DNA of 5,693 nt from NCBI GenBank assembly GCA_046729255.1, contig JBKPGF010000071.1, forward strand, positions 1 to 5,693, read 5' to 3'. Both the position numbers and the translations under genes were made by a program. The DNA is from PALSA-612 sp046729255. Lineage in GTDB: Bacteria > Actinomycetota > Thermoleophilia > Gaiellales > Gaiellaceae. How positions within the stretch are numbered: position 1 is the stretch's first letter; every line of letters begins with the position of its first letter. Positions 1-5,215 of the stretch are shown here, piece after piece. The notes beneath the pieces are model-generated. The model was not told the DNA's origin and made no database searches. It saw nothing but the letters and a program-made list of their open reading frames with translations.

Positions 1-224
1 TCGACGACGACCGTGACGCCGTGCGAGTCGAGCTCGTGGTCGCCCTCCTGGAGACCGCGGTCGAAGCCGAGCGCGTACTCGAAGCCGGAGCAGCCGCCGC
101 CCTGGACGGCGACACGGAGAACGGTCGCATCGCCTTCGGGCTCCTGGGCCTGCAGCTCCTTGATCTTCGTGGCGGCAGCCTCCGTCAACGTCACGAAGGT
201 GTCGGCGCGCTCGATGGTTGCCAT
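1..224 (-). CDS. erpA: A-type iron-sulfur cluster carrier (ErpA/HesB/IscA family), 3' end missing
   Basis: Read on the minus strand from ATG at 224-222, the frame stays open to the window edge and gives 74 complete residues. It begins MATIERADTFVTLTEAAATK and contains the family core LRVAVQGGGCSGFEYALGFD. C45 in GGGCSGF is the first of the three conserved cysteines; the C-terminal CGC-type pair lies beyond the edge. Family members run about 105-120 aa, so roughly two-thirds is visible. These cytoplasmic proteins receive Fe-S clusters from the assembly scaffold and pass them to apo-enzymes. The gene is divergent from the nuo operon, whose products need many clusters, so a supply role is plausible but inferred. 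No Shine-Dalgarno sequence precedes the ATG. The symbol is by family resemblance; IscA- or SufA-type naming cannot be excluded from the N-terminal part. Confidence 0.9.
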   Translation of the reverse strand, partial: MATIERADTFVTLTEAAATKIKELQAQEPEGDATVLRVAVQGGGCSGFEYALGFDRGLQEGDHELDSHGVTVVV

Positions 225-230
225 GAGCCG

Positions 231-239
231 ATGGTAGCA
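231..239 (-). promoter_or_regulatory. Candidate extended -10 promoter for the Fe-S carrier gene (possibly leaderless)
   Basis: On the minus strand the bases TGCTACCAT match the extended -10 pattern TGnTAnnnT. The hexamer TACCAT ends 6 nt before the ATG, so transcription would start at or next to the A of the start codon. Together with the absence of a ribosome binding site this suggests a leaderless mRNA, a common arrangement in Actinomycetota. No convincing -35 box is seen 16-18 bp upstream. Confidence 0.4.
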
Positions 240-287
240 GCGCGGGGCGGCGACACCCGACGGCCGTACGGGGTGACTTTGTAACAG

Positions 288-311
288 TCGGCTCACGCAT
301 CGTTGAGCCGA
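288..311. promoter_or_regulatory. Inverted repeat in the divergent control region, candidate operator
   Basis: The arms TCGGCTCA (288-295) and TGAGCCGA (304-311) are perfect reverse complements separated by 8 nt. The dyad lies upstream of the candidate nuoA -10 and between the two divergent starts. A further exact 9-bp copy of the right half-site, TGAGCCGAT, occurs at 224-232 (the other is 304-312) and overlaps the start codon of the carrier gene. A dimeric regulator binding here could coordinate both transcription units. A simple mRNA hairpin is unlikely to matter because the dyad is upstream of both proposed transcripts. No regulator family is recognised from the half-site. Confidence 0.35.
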
Positions 312-341
312 TTTCCCCGCCGCTCGTGCGACCCCGAGACG

Positions 342-350
342 TGCTACGTT
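342..350 (+). promoter_or_regulatory. Candidate extended -10 promoter for the nuo operon
   Basis: TGCTACGTT matches TGnTAnnnT, with hexamer TACGTT at 345-350. It would give a transcript starting near 357 with a leader of about 24 nt that includes the nuoA ribosome binding site at 366-372. No clear -35 hexamer lies at standard spacing, which is tolerated for extended -10 promoters. It shares the core TGCTAC with the divergent promoter candidate at 231-239. Confidence 0.4.
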
Positions 351-365
351 CCGGCTGGCGACCCC

Positions 366-372
366 AGGGAGG
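366..372 (+). promoter_or_regulatory. Ribosome binding site that fixes the nuoA start
   Basis: AGGGAGG lies 8 nt before GTG 381. This favours the internal GTG over the in-frame TTG at 303, which would add 26 residues unlike NuoA and lies upstream of the candidate promoter. Confidence 0.75.
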
Positions 373-380
373 CAACCGCG

Positions 381-743
381 GTGCTCGACAGCTGGCTTCC
401 GTTCCTCATCTACGGGATCTTCGCCGCGGCCATCCCGGCCACGATGATCATGATGTCGTTCCTCTTCGCCACGAGGCCCGCGGCGAGGACACGCGCCCGC
501 GGTGTGCCGTTCGAGTCCGGCGTCTCGACCGGCCCGCTGCCGGAGCAGCGCTTCACGGTGAGCTTCTACCTCACGGCGATGCTCTTCATCATCTTCGACA
601 TCGAGATCGTCTTCCTGTACCCGCTGGCGGTCGTGCTCAACCAGCTCGCGTGGTTCGGGCTCGTGGAGCTCCTCGTCTTCATCGGCATCCTCGCGCTCGG
701 CTACGTCTACGTCTGGAGAAAGGGGGCGCTCGAATGGCGGTGA
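381..743 (+). CDS. nuoA: NADH-quinone oxidoreductase subunit A
   Basis: This 120-aa protein is a small membrane subunit of complex I, located where the peripheral arm meets the membrane arm near the quinone entry site. Three hydrophobic helices are visible at about residues 5-29, 60-85 and 91-113. The first loop carries the family motif PFESG (43-47), and helix 2 carries FDIEIVFLYP (72-81) with the conserved acidic residues D73 and E75. The usual aromatic residue after FLYP (typically FLYPWA) is replaced by leucine. Length matches the family norm of about 115-145 aa. Start GTG 381 is chosen for the Shine-Dalgarno AGGGAGG at 366-372. It is the first gene of the operon. Its stop overlaps an in-frame GTG (740-743, GTGA) that opens the following small frame rather than nuoB. 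Confidence 0.95.
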   Translation: MLDSWLPFLIYGIFAAAIPATMIMMSFLFATRPAARTRARGVPFESGVSTGPLPEQRFTVSFYLTAMLFIIFDIEIVFLYPLAVVLNQLAWFGLVELLVFIGILALGYVYVWRKGALEWR

Positions 744-882
744 ACGTCGCTCGCCTCCGGCTCGCTCCGGTGGGGGAAACCATGTTTCCCCCACGCCAAG
801 CCCCCTTCTTCCTATTTGAGTCGGGAGAACCTCCCGGTTCCCCCGAACCCCCTCCACACGTTCACGGGCCGAAGGTCGGCCC
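744..882 (+). other. nuoA-nuoB intergenic gap with two strong palindromes and an open bridging frame
   Basis: This 139-nt gap interrupts an otherwise overlapping gene series. The first palindrome has perfect 11-bp arms, GTGGGGGAAAC (770-780) and GTTTCCCCCAC (784-794), with a 3-nt loop CAT. The second has arms at 821-831 and 836-846 that pair over 10 of 11 positions around a TCCC loop (core GAACC/GGTTC). Neither is followed by a T-run, so they do not look like intrinsic terminators. They could be mRNA-processing or decay barriers, or arms of a dispersed repeat. A frame from ATG 734 to TGA 886 (50 aa, proline-rich, no domain recognised) crosses the whole gap and ends overlapping the nuoB start. 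I do not call it a protein gene. Confidence 0.6.
866..882 (+). promoter_or_regulatory. Hairpin around the nuoB ribosome binding site
   Basis: The arms GGGCCGA (866-872) and TCGGCCC (876-882) pair perfectly around the 3-nt loop AGG. The only Shine-Dalgarno-like bases, GAAGG (871-875, 7 nt before the ATG), are split between the stem and loop. The right arm abuts the ATG at 883. If it folds in the mRNA, nuoB initiation would be restrained unless ribosomes arriving from upstream open it. Confidence 0.45.
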
Positions 883-1458
883 ATGAACGACAAGCCCCTT
901 CGCGACTACGGCCTGAGCTCGGAGCGCGTGCTCTGGAAGGGCAAAGGCCCGGGCGTCTTCGAGCAGGAGGTGGCCGAGCTCGAGGACCGGCTCATGCTGA
1001 CGACACTCGAGAAGGCCATCGCCTGGGCGCAGACGAAGTCGATGTGGCCGGACACGTTCGGCCTTGCCTGCTGCGCGATCGAGATGATGTCGATCGTCTC
1101 CTCCCGCTACGACATCGCGCGCTTCGGGATGGAGGCGTTCCGCGCGTCGCCGCGCCAGGCCGACCTCCTGATCGTCTCCGGACGCGTCGTCCACAAGATG
1201 GCCGCGCCGCTGCGCCAGATCTACGACCAGATGCTCGAGCCGAAGTGGGTCATCGCCATGGGCGCGTGCGCGTCCTCGGGCGGCATGTTCAACAACTACA
1301 CGACGCTCCAGGGCGTGGACAAGATCGTGCCGGTCGACATCCACGTTCCCGGGTGCCCGCCGCGGCCGGAGGCGCTGATGGAGGGCATCGTGCGGCTGCA
1401 CGAGAAGATCCAGGCCGGCGTGCCGCCCGCGTACGAGATCCGCGGGGTGGCCGAGTGA
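883..1458 (+). CDS. nuoB: NADH-quinone oxidoreductase subunit B (PSST, cluster N2)
   Basis: This 191-aa cytoplasmic subunit of the connecting module binds the terminal [4Fe-4S] cluster N2, which passes electrons to the quinone. The expected ligands are all visible: the adjacent pair C63-C64 in FGLACCAIEM, C129 in MGACASSGG, and C158 in HVPGCPPRPEA. The conserved stretch SRYDIARFGMEAFRASPRQAD (75-95) is typical of NuoB and related hydrogenase small subunits. The full set (LACCAIE, tandem cysteines, VPGCPPRPEALMEGI) and the neighbours identify it as NuoB. Length is normal. ATG 883 is used because the protein begins just upstream of conserved sequence; its ribosome binding site is weak and sits in a hairpin. 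The last codons overlap the nuoC GTG in a GTGA. Confidence 0.97.
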   Translation: MNDKPLRDYGLSSERVLWKGKGPGVFEQEVAELEDRLMLTTLEKAIAWAQTKSMWPDTFGLACCAIEMMSIVSSRYDIARFGMEAFRASPRQADLLIVSGRVVHKMAAPLRQIYDQMLEPKWVIAMGACASSGGMFNNYTTLQGVDKIVPVDIHVPGCPPRPEALMEGIVRLHEKIQAGVPPAYEIRGVAE

Positions 1459-2009
1459 TCTACGAAGGTGTTCCCGGCGTCGTCGAGACGAAGGAGGCGC
1501 ACGACGAGACGACGCTCGTCGTAGATCCTGCCCGTCTCGTCGAGGCATGCCTCCACCTGCGCGACGCGCTCGGCTTCAACTTCCTTGCCGACCTCTCGTC
1601 CGTCGACTACCTCGGCTGGGGCGACGAGGCCGTCGCCGGCTACTGGGGGTCCGCCGCCGGACGCAACCTCAACGCACCCGGCACGGCGGCCTTGGCTCGC
1701 ACGCCCGAGCCGAAGCGGAAGCGCTTCGCCGTCAACTACCACCTGCTGCGAGTCGATCCGAGCGCACGGGAGGCACGCCGCATCCGCGTCCAGGTCTGGC
1801 TCGACGACGGCGAGGCCGTGGCGTCCGTCGTCCCGGTGTGGCCGACGGCCGACTGGCACGAGCGCGAGGCGTGGGACCTCATGGGCATCCGTTTCGAGGG
1901 CCACCCGAACCTCGTGCGGATCATCATGGAGGACGACTGGGAGGGGCACCCGCTGCGCAAGGACTACCCGATCGGCGGGGAGCCCGTCCGCTTCTCGGAC
2001 GAGGTCTGA
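1455..2009 (+). CDS. nuoC: NADH-quinone oxidoreductase subunit C (30 kDa subunit)
   Basis: This 184-aa protein is a structural subunit of the quinone-reducing module that packs against NuoD and NuoB; it carries no cofactor. The complex I 30-kDa signature is present as HEREAWDLMGIRFEGHP (135-151), followed by DDWEGHPLRKDYP (160-172). The N-terminal half has the usual LRDALGFNFLADLSSVDYLG core (35-54). Between DYLG and RFAVNYHLL (90-98) lies a glycine/alanine/proline-rich insert of about 35 residues (55-89) that is absent or much shorter in typical NuoC. GTG 1455 is chosen because it overlaps the nuoB stop by 4 nt and starts just before homologous sequence. It is separate from nuoD, unlike the fused nuoCD of enterobacteria. 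The C-terminus ends FSDEV, with a 1-nt overlap to nuoD. Confidence 0.95.
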   Translation: MIYEGVPGVVETKEAHDETTLVVDPARLVEACLHLRDALGFNFLADLSSVDYLGWGDEAVAGYWGSAAGRNLNAPGTAALARTPEPKRKRFAVNYHLLRVDPSAREARRIRVQVWLDDGEAVASVVPVWPTADWHEREAWDLMGIRFEGHPNLVRIIMEDDWEGHPLRKDYPIGGEPVRFSDEV

Positions 2010-3265
2010 TGGCCATCGCCGCTCCCCGCATCTACGAGGGCACCCGCATCCCCTCGCCGATCCCGACGATGCTCCAGGTGCCCGAGCAGCTCGCCCGAGA
2101 GACGGACATTCTCGAGGTGAACTTCGGGCCCAACCACCCGTCCACGCACGGGGTGCTCCGCCTCGTCGTGCAGCTCGACGGCGAGACCGTCGTCGGCCTG
2201 AAGGCCGTCATCGGCTACCTCCACACCGGCTTCGAGAAGTCGATGGAGCACAAGACGTGGTGGAAGGGCATCCCGTACGCGCCGCGCATGGACTACCTGG
2301 CCTTCCAGGCGAACGAGCTCGCGTTCGTCATGGCGGTAGAGAAGCTGCTCGGCATCGAGCAGCCGCCGAAGTCGGTCTGGATGCGGACGCTCTTGCTCGA
2401 GCTGAATCGGATCCACTCGCATCTCGTCTGGCTCGGGACATCGGCGCTCGAGCTGGGCGCGATCTCGCCCTTCTGGTACGCGTTCCGCGAGCGCGACCGC
2501 GTGCTCGACCTCTTCGAGCTCGTGACCGGCGTGCGCATGCACACGCGCTACTTCCAAGTCGGCGGCCTCGCGGACGACATCCCGCGCGGCTTCTTCCCGC
2601 AGTGCCGTGAGTTCTGCGACGTGATGCCGGGCGCGATCGACCAGTACGAGGCGATGCTCACGGAGAACCCGATCTGGCTCAGGCGGACAAAGGGCGTCGG
2701 GCTGCTGTCGGCCGACGACGCCATCGCGCTCGGTCAGTCCGGCCCGGTGCTGCGCGCCTCCGGCATCGACTGGGACCTGCGCAGAGCCGAGCCGTATCTC
2801 GCGTACGACGCCGTCGACTTCGACGTTCCCGTCAAGGAGAACGGGGACGTCTGGGACCGTTACAAGATCCACATGGACGAGATGCGCGAGTCGGTGCGCA
2901 TCGTCGAACAGACCCTCGAGGGCATGCCGCCCGGCCCGTGGATCGCGGACGACCGCAAGGTCGTGCTCCCGCCGCGCGAGGAGCTGCACACGTCGATGGA
3001 GACCCTCATCCACCACTTCAAGCTCGTGACCGAGGGCTACACGGTGCCGGAGGGAGAGGTCTACGTCGCCGTCGAGTCGCCGCGCGGTGAGTTCGGCTGC
3101 TACGTGTGCTCTGACGGTGGCCCGAGGCCGTGGCGCGTTCGCTTCCGTGCGCCGAGCCTCGTCGCGCTCGAGGCGACGGCGACGTGCATGGGCCACTCGC
3201 TCGTCGCGGACATGATCGCCGTCGTCGGCTCCCTCGACACCGTCATGGGAGAGGTCGACCGGTGA
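2009..3265 (+). CDS. nuoD: NADH-quinone oxidoreductase subunit D (49 kDa subunit, quinone site)
   Basis: This 418-aa subunit forms the quinone-reaction chamber next to cluster N2. The family motif GPNHPSTHGVLR lies at 40-51, followed by GYLHTGFEKSMEHKTW (69-84) and PRMDYL (92-97). H47 and Y96 are 49 residues apart, the same separation as the quinone-contacting His38 and Tyr87 of the Thermus homologue Nqo4, so the quinone site looks intact. The C-terminus has SDGGPRPWRVRFRAPS and ends GSLDTVMGEVDR, the usual NuoD ending. Length is close to the family norm (about 400-430). ATG 2009 shares its A with the nuoC stop (TGATG), with GAGG at 2001-2004; a second in-frame ATG at 2069 would remove a variable 20-residue tail. 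The stop overlaps a GTG (3262-3265, GTGA) not used by nuoE. Confidence 0.96.
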   Translation: MAIAAPRIYEGTRIPSPIPTMLQVPEQLARETDILEVNFGPNHPSTHGVLRLVVQLDGETVVGLKAVIGYLHTGFEKSMEHKTWWKGIPYAPRMDYLAFQANELAFVMAVEKLLGIEQPPKSVWMRTLLLELNRIHSHLVWLGTSALELGAISPFWYAFRERDRVLDLFELVTGVRMHTRYFQVGGLADDIPRGFFPQCREFCDVMPGAIDQYEAMLTENPIWLRRTKGVGLLSADDAIALGQSGPVLRASGIDWDLRRAEPYLAYDAVDFDVPVKENGDVWDRYKIHMDEMRESVRIVEQTLEGMPPGPWIADDRKVVLPPREELHTSMETLIHHFKLVTEGYTVPEGEVYVAVESPRGEFGCYVCSDGGPRPWRVRFRAPSLVALEATATCMGHSLVADMIAVVGSLDTVMGEVDR

Positions 3266-3275
3266 CCCTCTCGCC

Positions 3276-3425
3276 CCTGGCCGCATCCCCCTTTCGCCCG
3301 GCGAAGCCGGGCTTCGTGGGCTGCTCGCGCCGCTGGCGGCGGGATACTGCGCTCGCGGCGCTTGGCCGTACCCAGTACTGCCCTGCGCACCGCTCGCTTG
3401 TCTCCCTGGCCAGCGACACGCCAGG
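3276..3425 (+). repeat. MITE-like palindromic intergenic repeat, copy A (between nuoD and nuoE)
   Basis: About 150 bp, filling nearly all of the nuoD-nuoE gap. It matches the reverse complement of copy B (5216-5374) along its length. The longest perfect match is 24 nt (3347-3370 against 5277-5300), with further blocks at 3328-3340 (13 nt, CGCCGCTGGCGGC) and 3407-3417 (11 nt, TGGCCAGCGAC). Short terminal inverted repeats are CCTGGC (3276-3281) and GCCAGG (3420-3425). Internal stems include GCCCGGC-GAA-GCCGGGC (3296-3312), CGCCGC-TG-GCGGCG (3328-3341) and GTAC-CCA-GTAC (3368-3378). There is no transposase and no T-run after the stems. Its right end touches the nuoE ribosome binding site. It looks like a non-autonomous or REP/MITE-class element; the family is not one I can name. 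Confidence 0.75.
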
Positions 3426-3427
3426 AG
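3405..3427 (+). promoter_or_regulatory. nuoE ribosome binding site, partly inside a potential hairpin
   Basis: GGAG (3424-3427) lies 7 nt before ATG 3435 and fixes the nuoE start. Its first two G bases belong to the right arm of a 6-bp stem, CCTGGC (3405-3410) with GCCAGG (3420-3425), formed by the end of repeat copy A. The same right arm could instead pair with the left terminus of the repeat at 3276-3281, so two mutually exclusive pairings exist. Confidence 0.4.
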
Positions 3428-3434
3428 CGAGGTC

Positions 3435-3899
3435 ATGAGCTTGACGGACCAGATCGAGGAAGTCGCCGCCCGCTATCCCGACCGCCGCTCGGCGATGCTG
3501 CCCGCGCTGCGGATGGCGCAGGAGCGCTACGGCTGGCTGTCACCGGAGGCGCTGGCCGAGGTCGCCGACGCGCTCGAGTACACGCCTGCGTACTGCCGCG
3601 CCGTGGCGTCGTTCTACGACATGTTCCATCTAGCGCCCGTCGGCGAGCACGAGATCGAGGTGTGCACGAACCTCTCGTGCGCGCTCGTCGGCGCGCAGGA
3701 GGTCGTGCGCGCCTTCGAGTCGGAGCTCGGTATCGGGCCGGGAGAGACGACCGAGGATGGAAAGGTGACGCTGCGCGTGGTCGAGTGCCTCAACGGCTGC
3801 GGTTACGCGCCGGTGATCGCCGTGGACTACCGTCAACGCTATCCGGTCAGGCCGGAGGACGTGCCGGCAATCGTCGAGGAGCTTCGTGCCCGCGCGTGA
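3435..3899 (+). CDS. nuoE: NADH-quinone oxidoreductase subunit E (24 kDa, [2Fe-2S] N1a)
   Basis: This 154-aa subunit of the NADH-oxidising arm has an N-terminal helical part (about 1-70) and a thioredoxin-like domain (about 71-154) carrying the [2Fe-2S] cluster N1a. The four ligands are visible: C77 and C82 (VCTNLSC, spacing Cx4C), and C118 and C122 (VECLNGCGYAP, spacing Cx3C). The usual ECLGAC/ECLGSC is ECLNGC here, a mild variation that keeps the cysteine spacing. QERYGWLSPEA (29-39) and VASFYDMFHL (57-66) are typical of the family. Length is within the usual 150-180 aa. ATG 3435 has GGAG 7 nt upstream and overlaps the TGA (3436-3438) that closes the frame bridging the upstream gap. The 3' end overlaps nuoF by 14 nt, in line with NuoE-NuoF heterodimer formation. 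Confidence 0.95.
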   Translation: MSLTDQIEEVAARYPDRRSAMLPALRMAQERYGWLSPEALAEVADALEYTPAYCRAVASFYDMFHLAPVGEHEIEVCTNLSCALVGAQEVVRAFESELGIGPGETTEDGKVTLRVVECLNGCGYAPVIAVDYRQRYPVRPEDVPAIVEELRARA

Positions 3900-5202
3900 A
3901 GCCCTGCTCGCGGGCGCCGGCGAGCGCGATCTGACAAAGCTCGACGAGTATCGGGCGATCGGCGGCTATCGCGGCGTCGAGAAAGCGCGCGCGATGACGT
4001 CCGACGAGCTCATTGCCGAGCTCCAGGAGGCGAACCTCCGCGGACGCGGCGGCGCAGGCTTTCCCATGGGCCGCAAGGCATCGCTCATCGACCGCAAAAG
4101 CGGACGGCCGTCCTATCTCGTCGTCAACGCCGACGAGTCTGAGCCGGGCGCGTTCAAGGATCGGGAGGTCATGGCACGCGTGCCGCACCGCCTGATCGAG
4201 GGCTCTCTCATCGCAGCCCACGCGATCGAGTCGGAGCACGTCTTCATCTACATCCGCGGCGAGTACCTCACGGAGTACGAGATCCTCCAGGCGGCGGTCG
4301 ACGAAGCTCGTCGAGCGGGACTCTTCGACGGCTGCGACATCATCGTCCACCGCGGCGCCGGGGCGTACATCTGCGGCGAGGAGACGGCGCTGCTCGACTC
4401 GCTCGAGGGGCGGCGCGGCCAGCCCAGGCCACGCCCGCCGTTCCCGCCCGTGCAGGGTCTCTACGACTCGCCGACCCAGATCAACAACGTCTGCACAATC
4501 GCGACGGTGCCGATCATCATGGAGCTGGGCGCGGCCGAGTTCGCGAAGATCGGCTCGGAGTCCTCGCCCGGCACGGCCATCTTCTCCATCTCGGGGAACG
4601 TCGCGCGGCCCGGCAACTACGAGCTCGAGCTGGGTACACCGATGCGGGAGCTCGTCTACGACATCGCCGGCGGCGTGCCCGACGGCCGGCAGCTGAAGTG
4701 CGTCATCCCCGGCGGCTCGTCTGTGCCGGCCCTCACGCCCGATCAGCTCGACACGCCGCTCGACTACGACTCGATCCAGGCGGCGGGCTCGTTCTTCGGC
4801 GCCGCGTCACTCATCGTCGTCGACGACCGCTGCTGCATGGTGCAGTTCGCGCTGCGGTCGACGAAGTTCTACATGCACGAATCCTGCGGCAAGTGCACGC
4901 CCTGCCGCGAGGGCACCCGCTGGATGGTGCAGCTCCTGGAGAAGATCGAGGCCGGCGATGCGTCCCACGCGGACATCGACCTGCTCGAGTCGGTCGGCAC
5001 GGGCATCCTCGGCCGCTCGCTGTGCGCCCTCGGCGACTTCGCCGTGTACCCGGTCGCGAGCTTCCTCCAGAAGTTCCCCGACGAGTTCCGCGCCCACGTC
5101 GACCGCGGAGGCTGCCCGTTCGGCGACTCCTCGACCCTCGACGGAATCGTCTCCCCGTCCGACGTGCATGCCCACGAGGCTCAGGAGAAGGTGCCGGCAT
5201 GA
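3886..5202 (+). CDS. nuoF: NADH-quinone oxidoreductase subunit F (51 kDa, FMN and NADH binding, cluster N3)
   Basis: This 438-aa protein is the entry point for electrons: it oxidises NADH with FMN and passes electrons to [4Fe-4S] cluster N3. The glycine-rich nucleotide loop RGRGGAGFPMGRK is at 52-64. The FMN/NADH motifs VVNADESEPGAFKDRE (79-94) and GAGAYICGEETALLDSLEG (157-175) follow. The SLBB-like part spans about 235-315. N3 ligands are C334, C337 and C340 (ESCGKCTPCREGTRW) and C380 (SLCALGDFAVYP). After the glycine loop the common TGxKWS is MGRKASL, so the usual tryptophan is missing while the lysine stays. GTG 3886 lies 4 nt after GAGGAG (3876-3881), inside nuoE. Length is normal. The stop overlaps an ATG (ATGA, 5199-5202) that opens the bridging frame rather than nuoG. 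Confidence 0.97.
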   Translation: MPAREALLAGAGERDLTKLDEYRAIGGYRGVEKARAMTSDELIAELQEANLRGRGGAGFPMGRKASLIDRKSGRPSYLVVNADESEPGAFKDREVMARVPHRLIEGSLIAAHAIESEHVFIYIRGEYLTEYEILQAAVDEARRAGLFDGCDIIVHRGAGAYICGEETALLDSLEGRRGQPRPRPPFPPVQGLYDSPTQINNVCTIATVPIIMELGAAEFAKIGSESSPGTAIFSISGNVARPGNYELELGTPMRELVYDIAGGVPDGRQLKCVIPGGSSVPALTPDQLDTPLDYDSIQAAGSFFGAASLIVVDDRCCMVQFALRSTKFYMHESCGKCTPCREGTRWMVQLLEKIEAGDASHADIDLLESVGTGILGRSLCALGDFAVYPVASFLQKFPDEFRAHVDRGGCPFGDSSTLDGIVSPSDVHAHEAQEKVPA

Positions 5203-5215
5203 ACGCCGCGATCAG

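Noticed and set aside
21..284. Plus-strand frames of 74-87 codons near the left edge
   Set aside because: They are opposite the HesB/ErpA-type gene, whose minus-strand translation has clear family motifs.
303..380. TTG 303 as the nuoA start
   Set aside because: It would add 26 residues absent from NuoA, has no ribosome binding site, and precedes the candidate promoter. AGGGAGG before GTG 381 decides the start.
734..886. The 50-codon bridging frame as a real complex I accessory protein
   Set aside because: The product is low-complexity and proline-rich, resembles no family I know, and its coding sequence is largely palindromic. Kept as a translation-bridging observation only.
816..1454. Upstream extension of the nuoC frame through nuoB
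   Set aside because: The extension lies in the wrong frame of nuoB, is Arg/Pro-rich and unlike NuoC. GTG 1455 overlaps the nuoB stop and begins at the conserved part.
1547..2008. N-terminal extension of nuoD through nuoC
   Set aside because: The frame is open only by base composition. ATG 2009 shares a base with the nuoC stop, and NuoD similarity begins shortly after it.
3296..3316. GC-rich stem as an intrinsic terminator after nuoD
   Set aside because: No T-run follows, the stem is part of a repeat also found after nuoF, and the operon continues immediately with nuoE.
1964..3436. Long minus-strand open frame of 490 codons opposite nuoD
   Set aside because: It is the antisense shadow of nuoD in GC-rich DNA. 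The translation is Arg/His/Leu-rich with no recognisable domain, while the plus strand encodes a full conserved NuoD.
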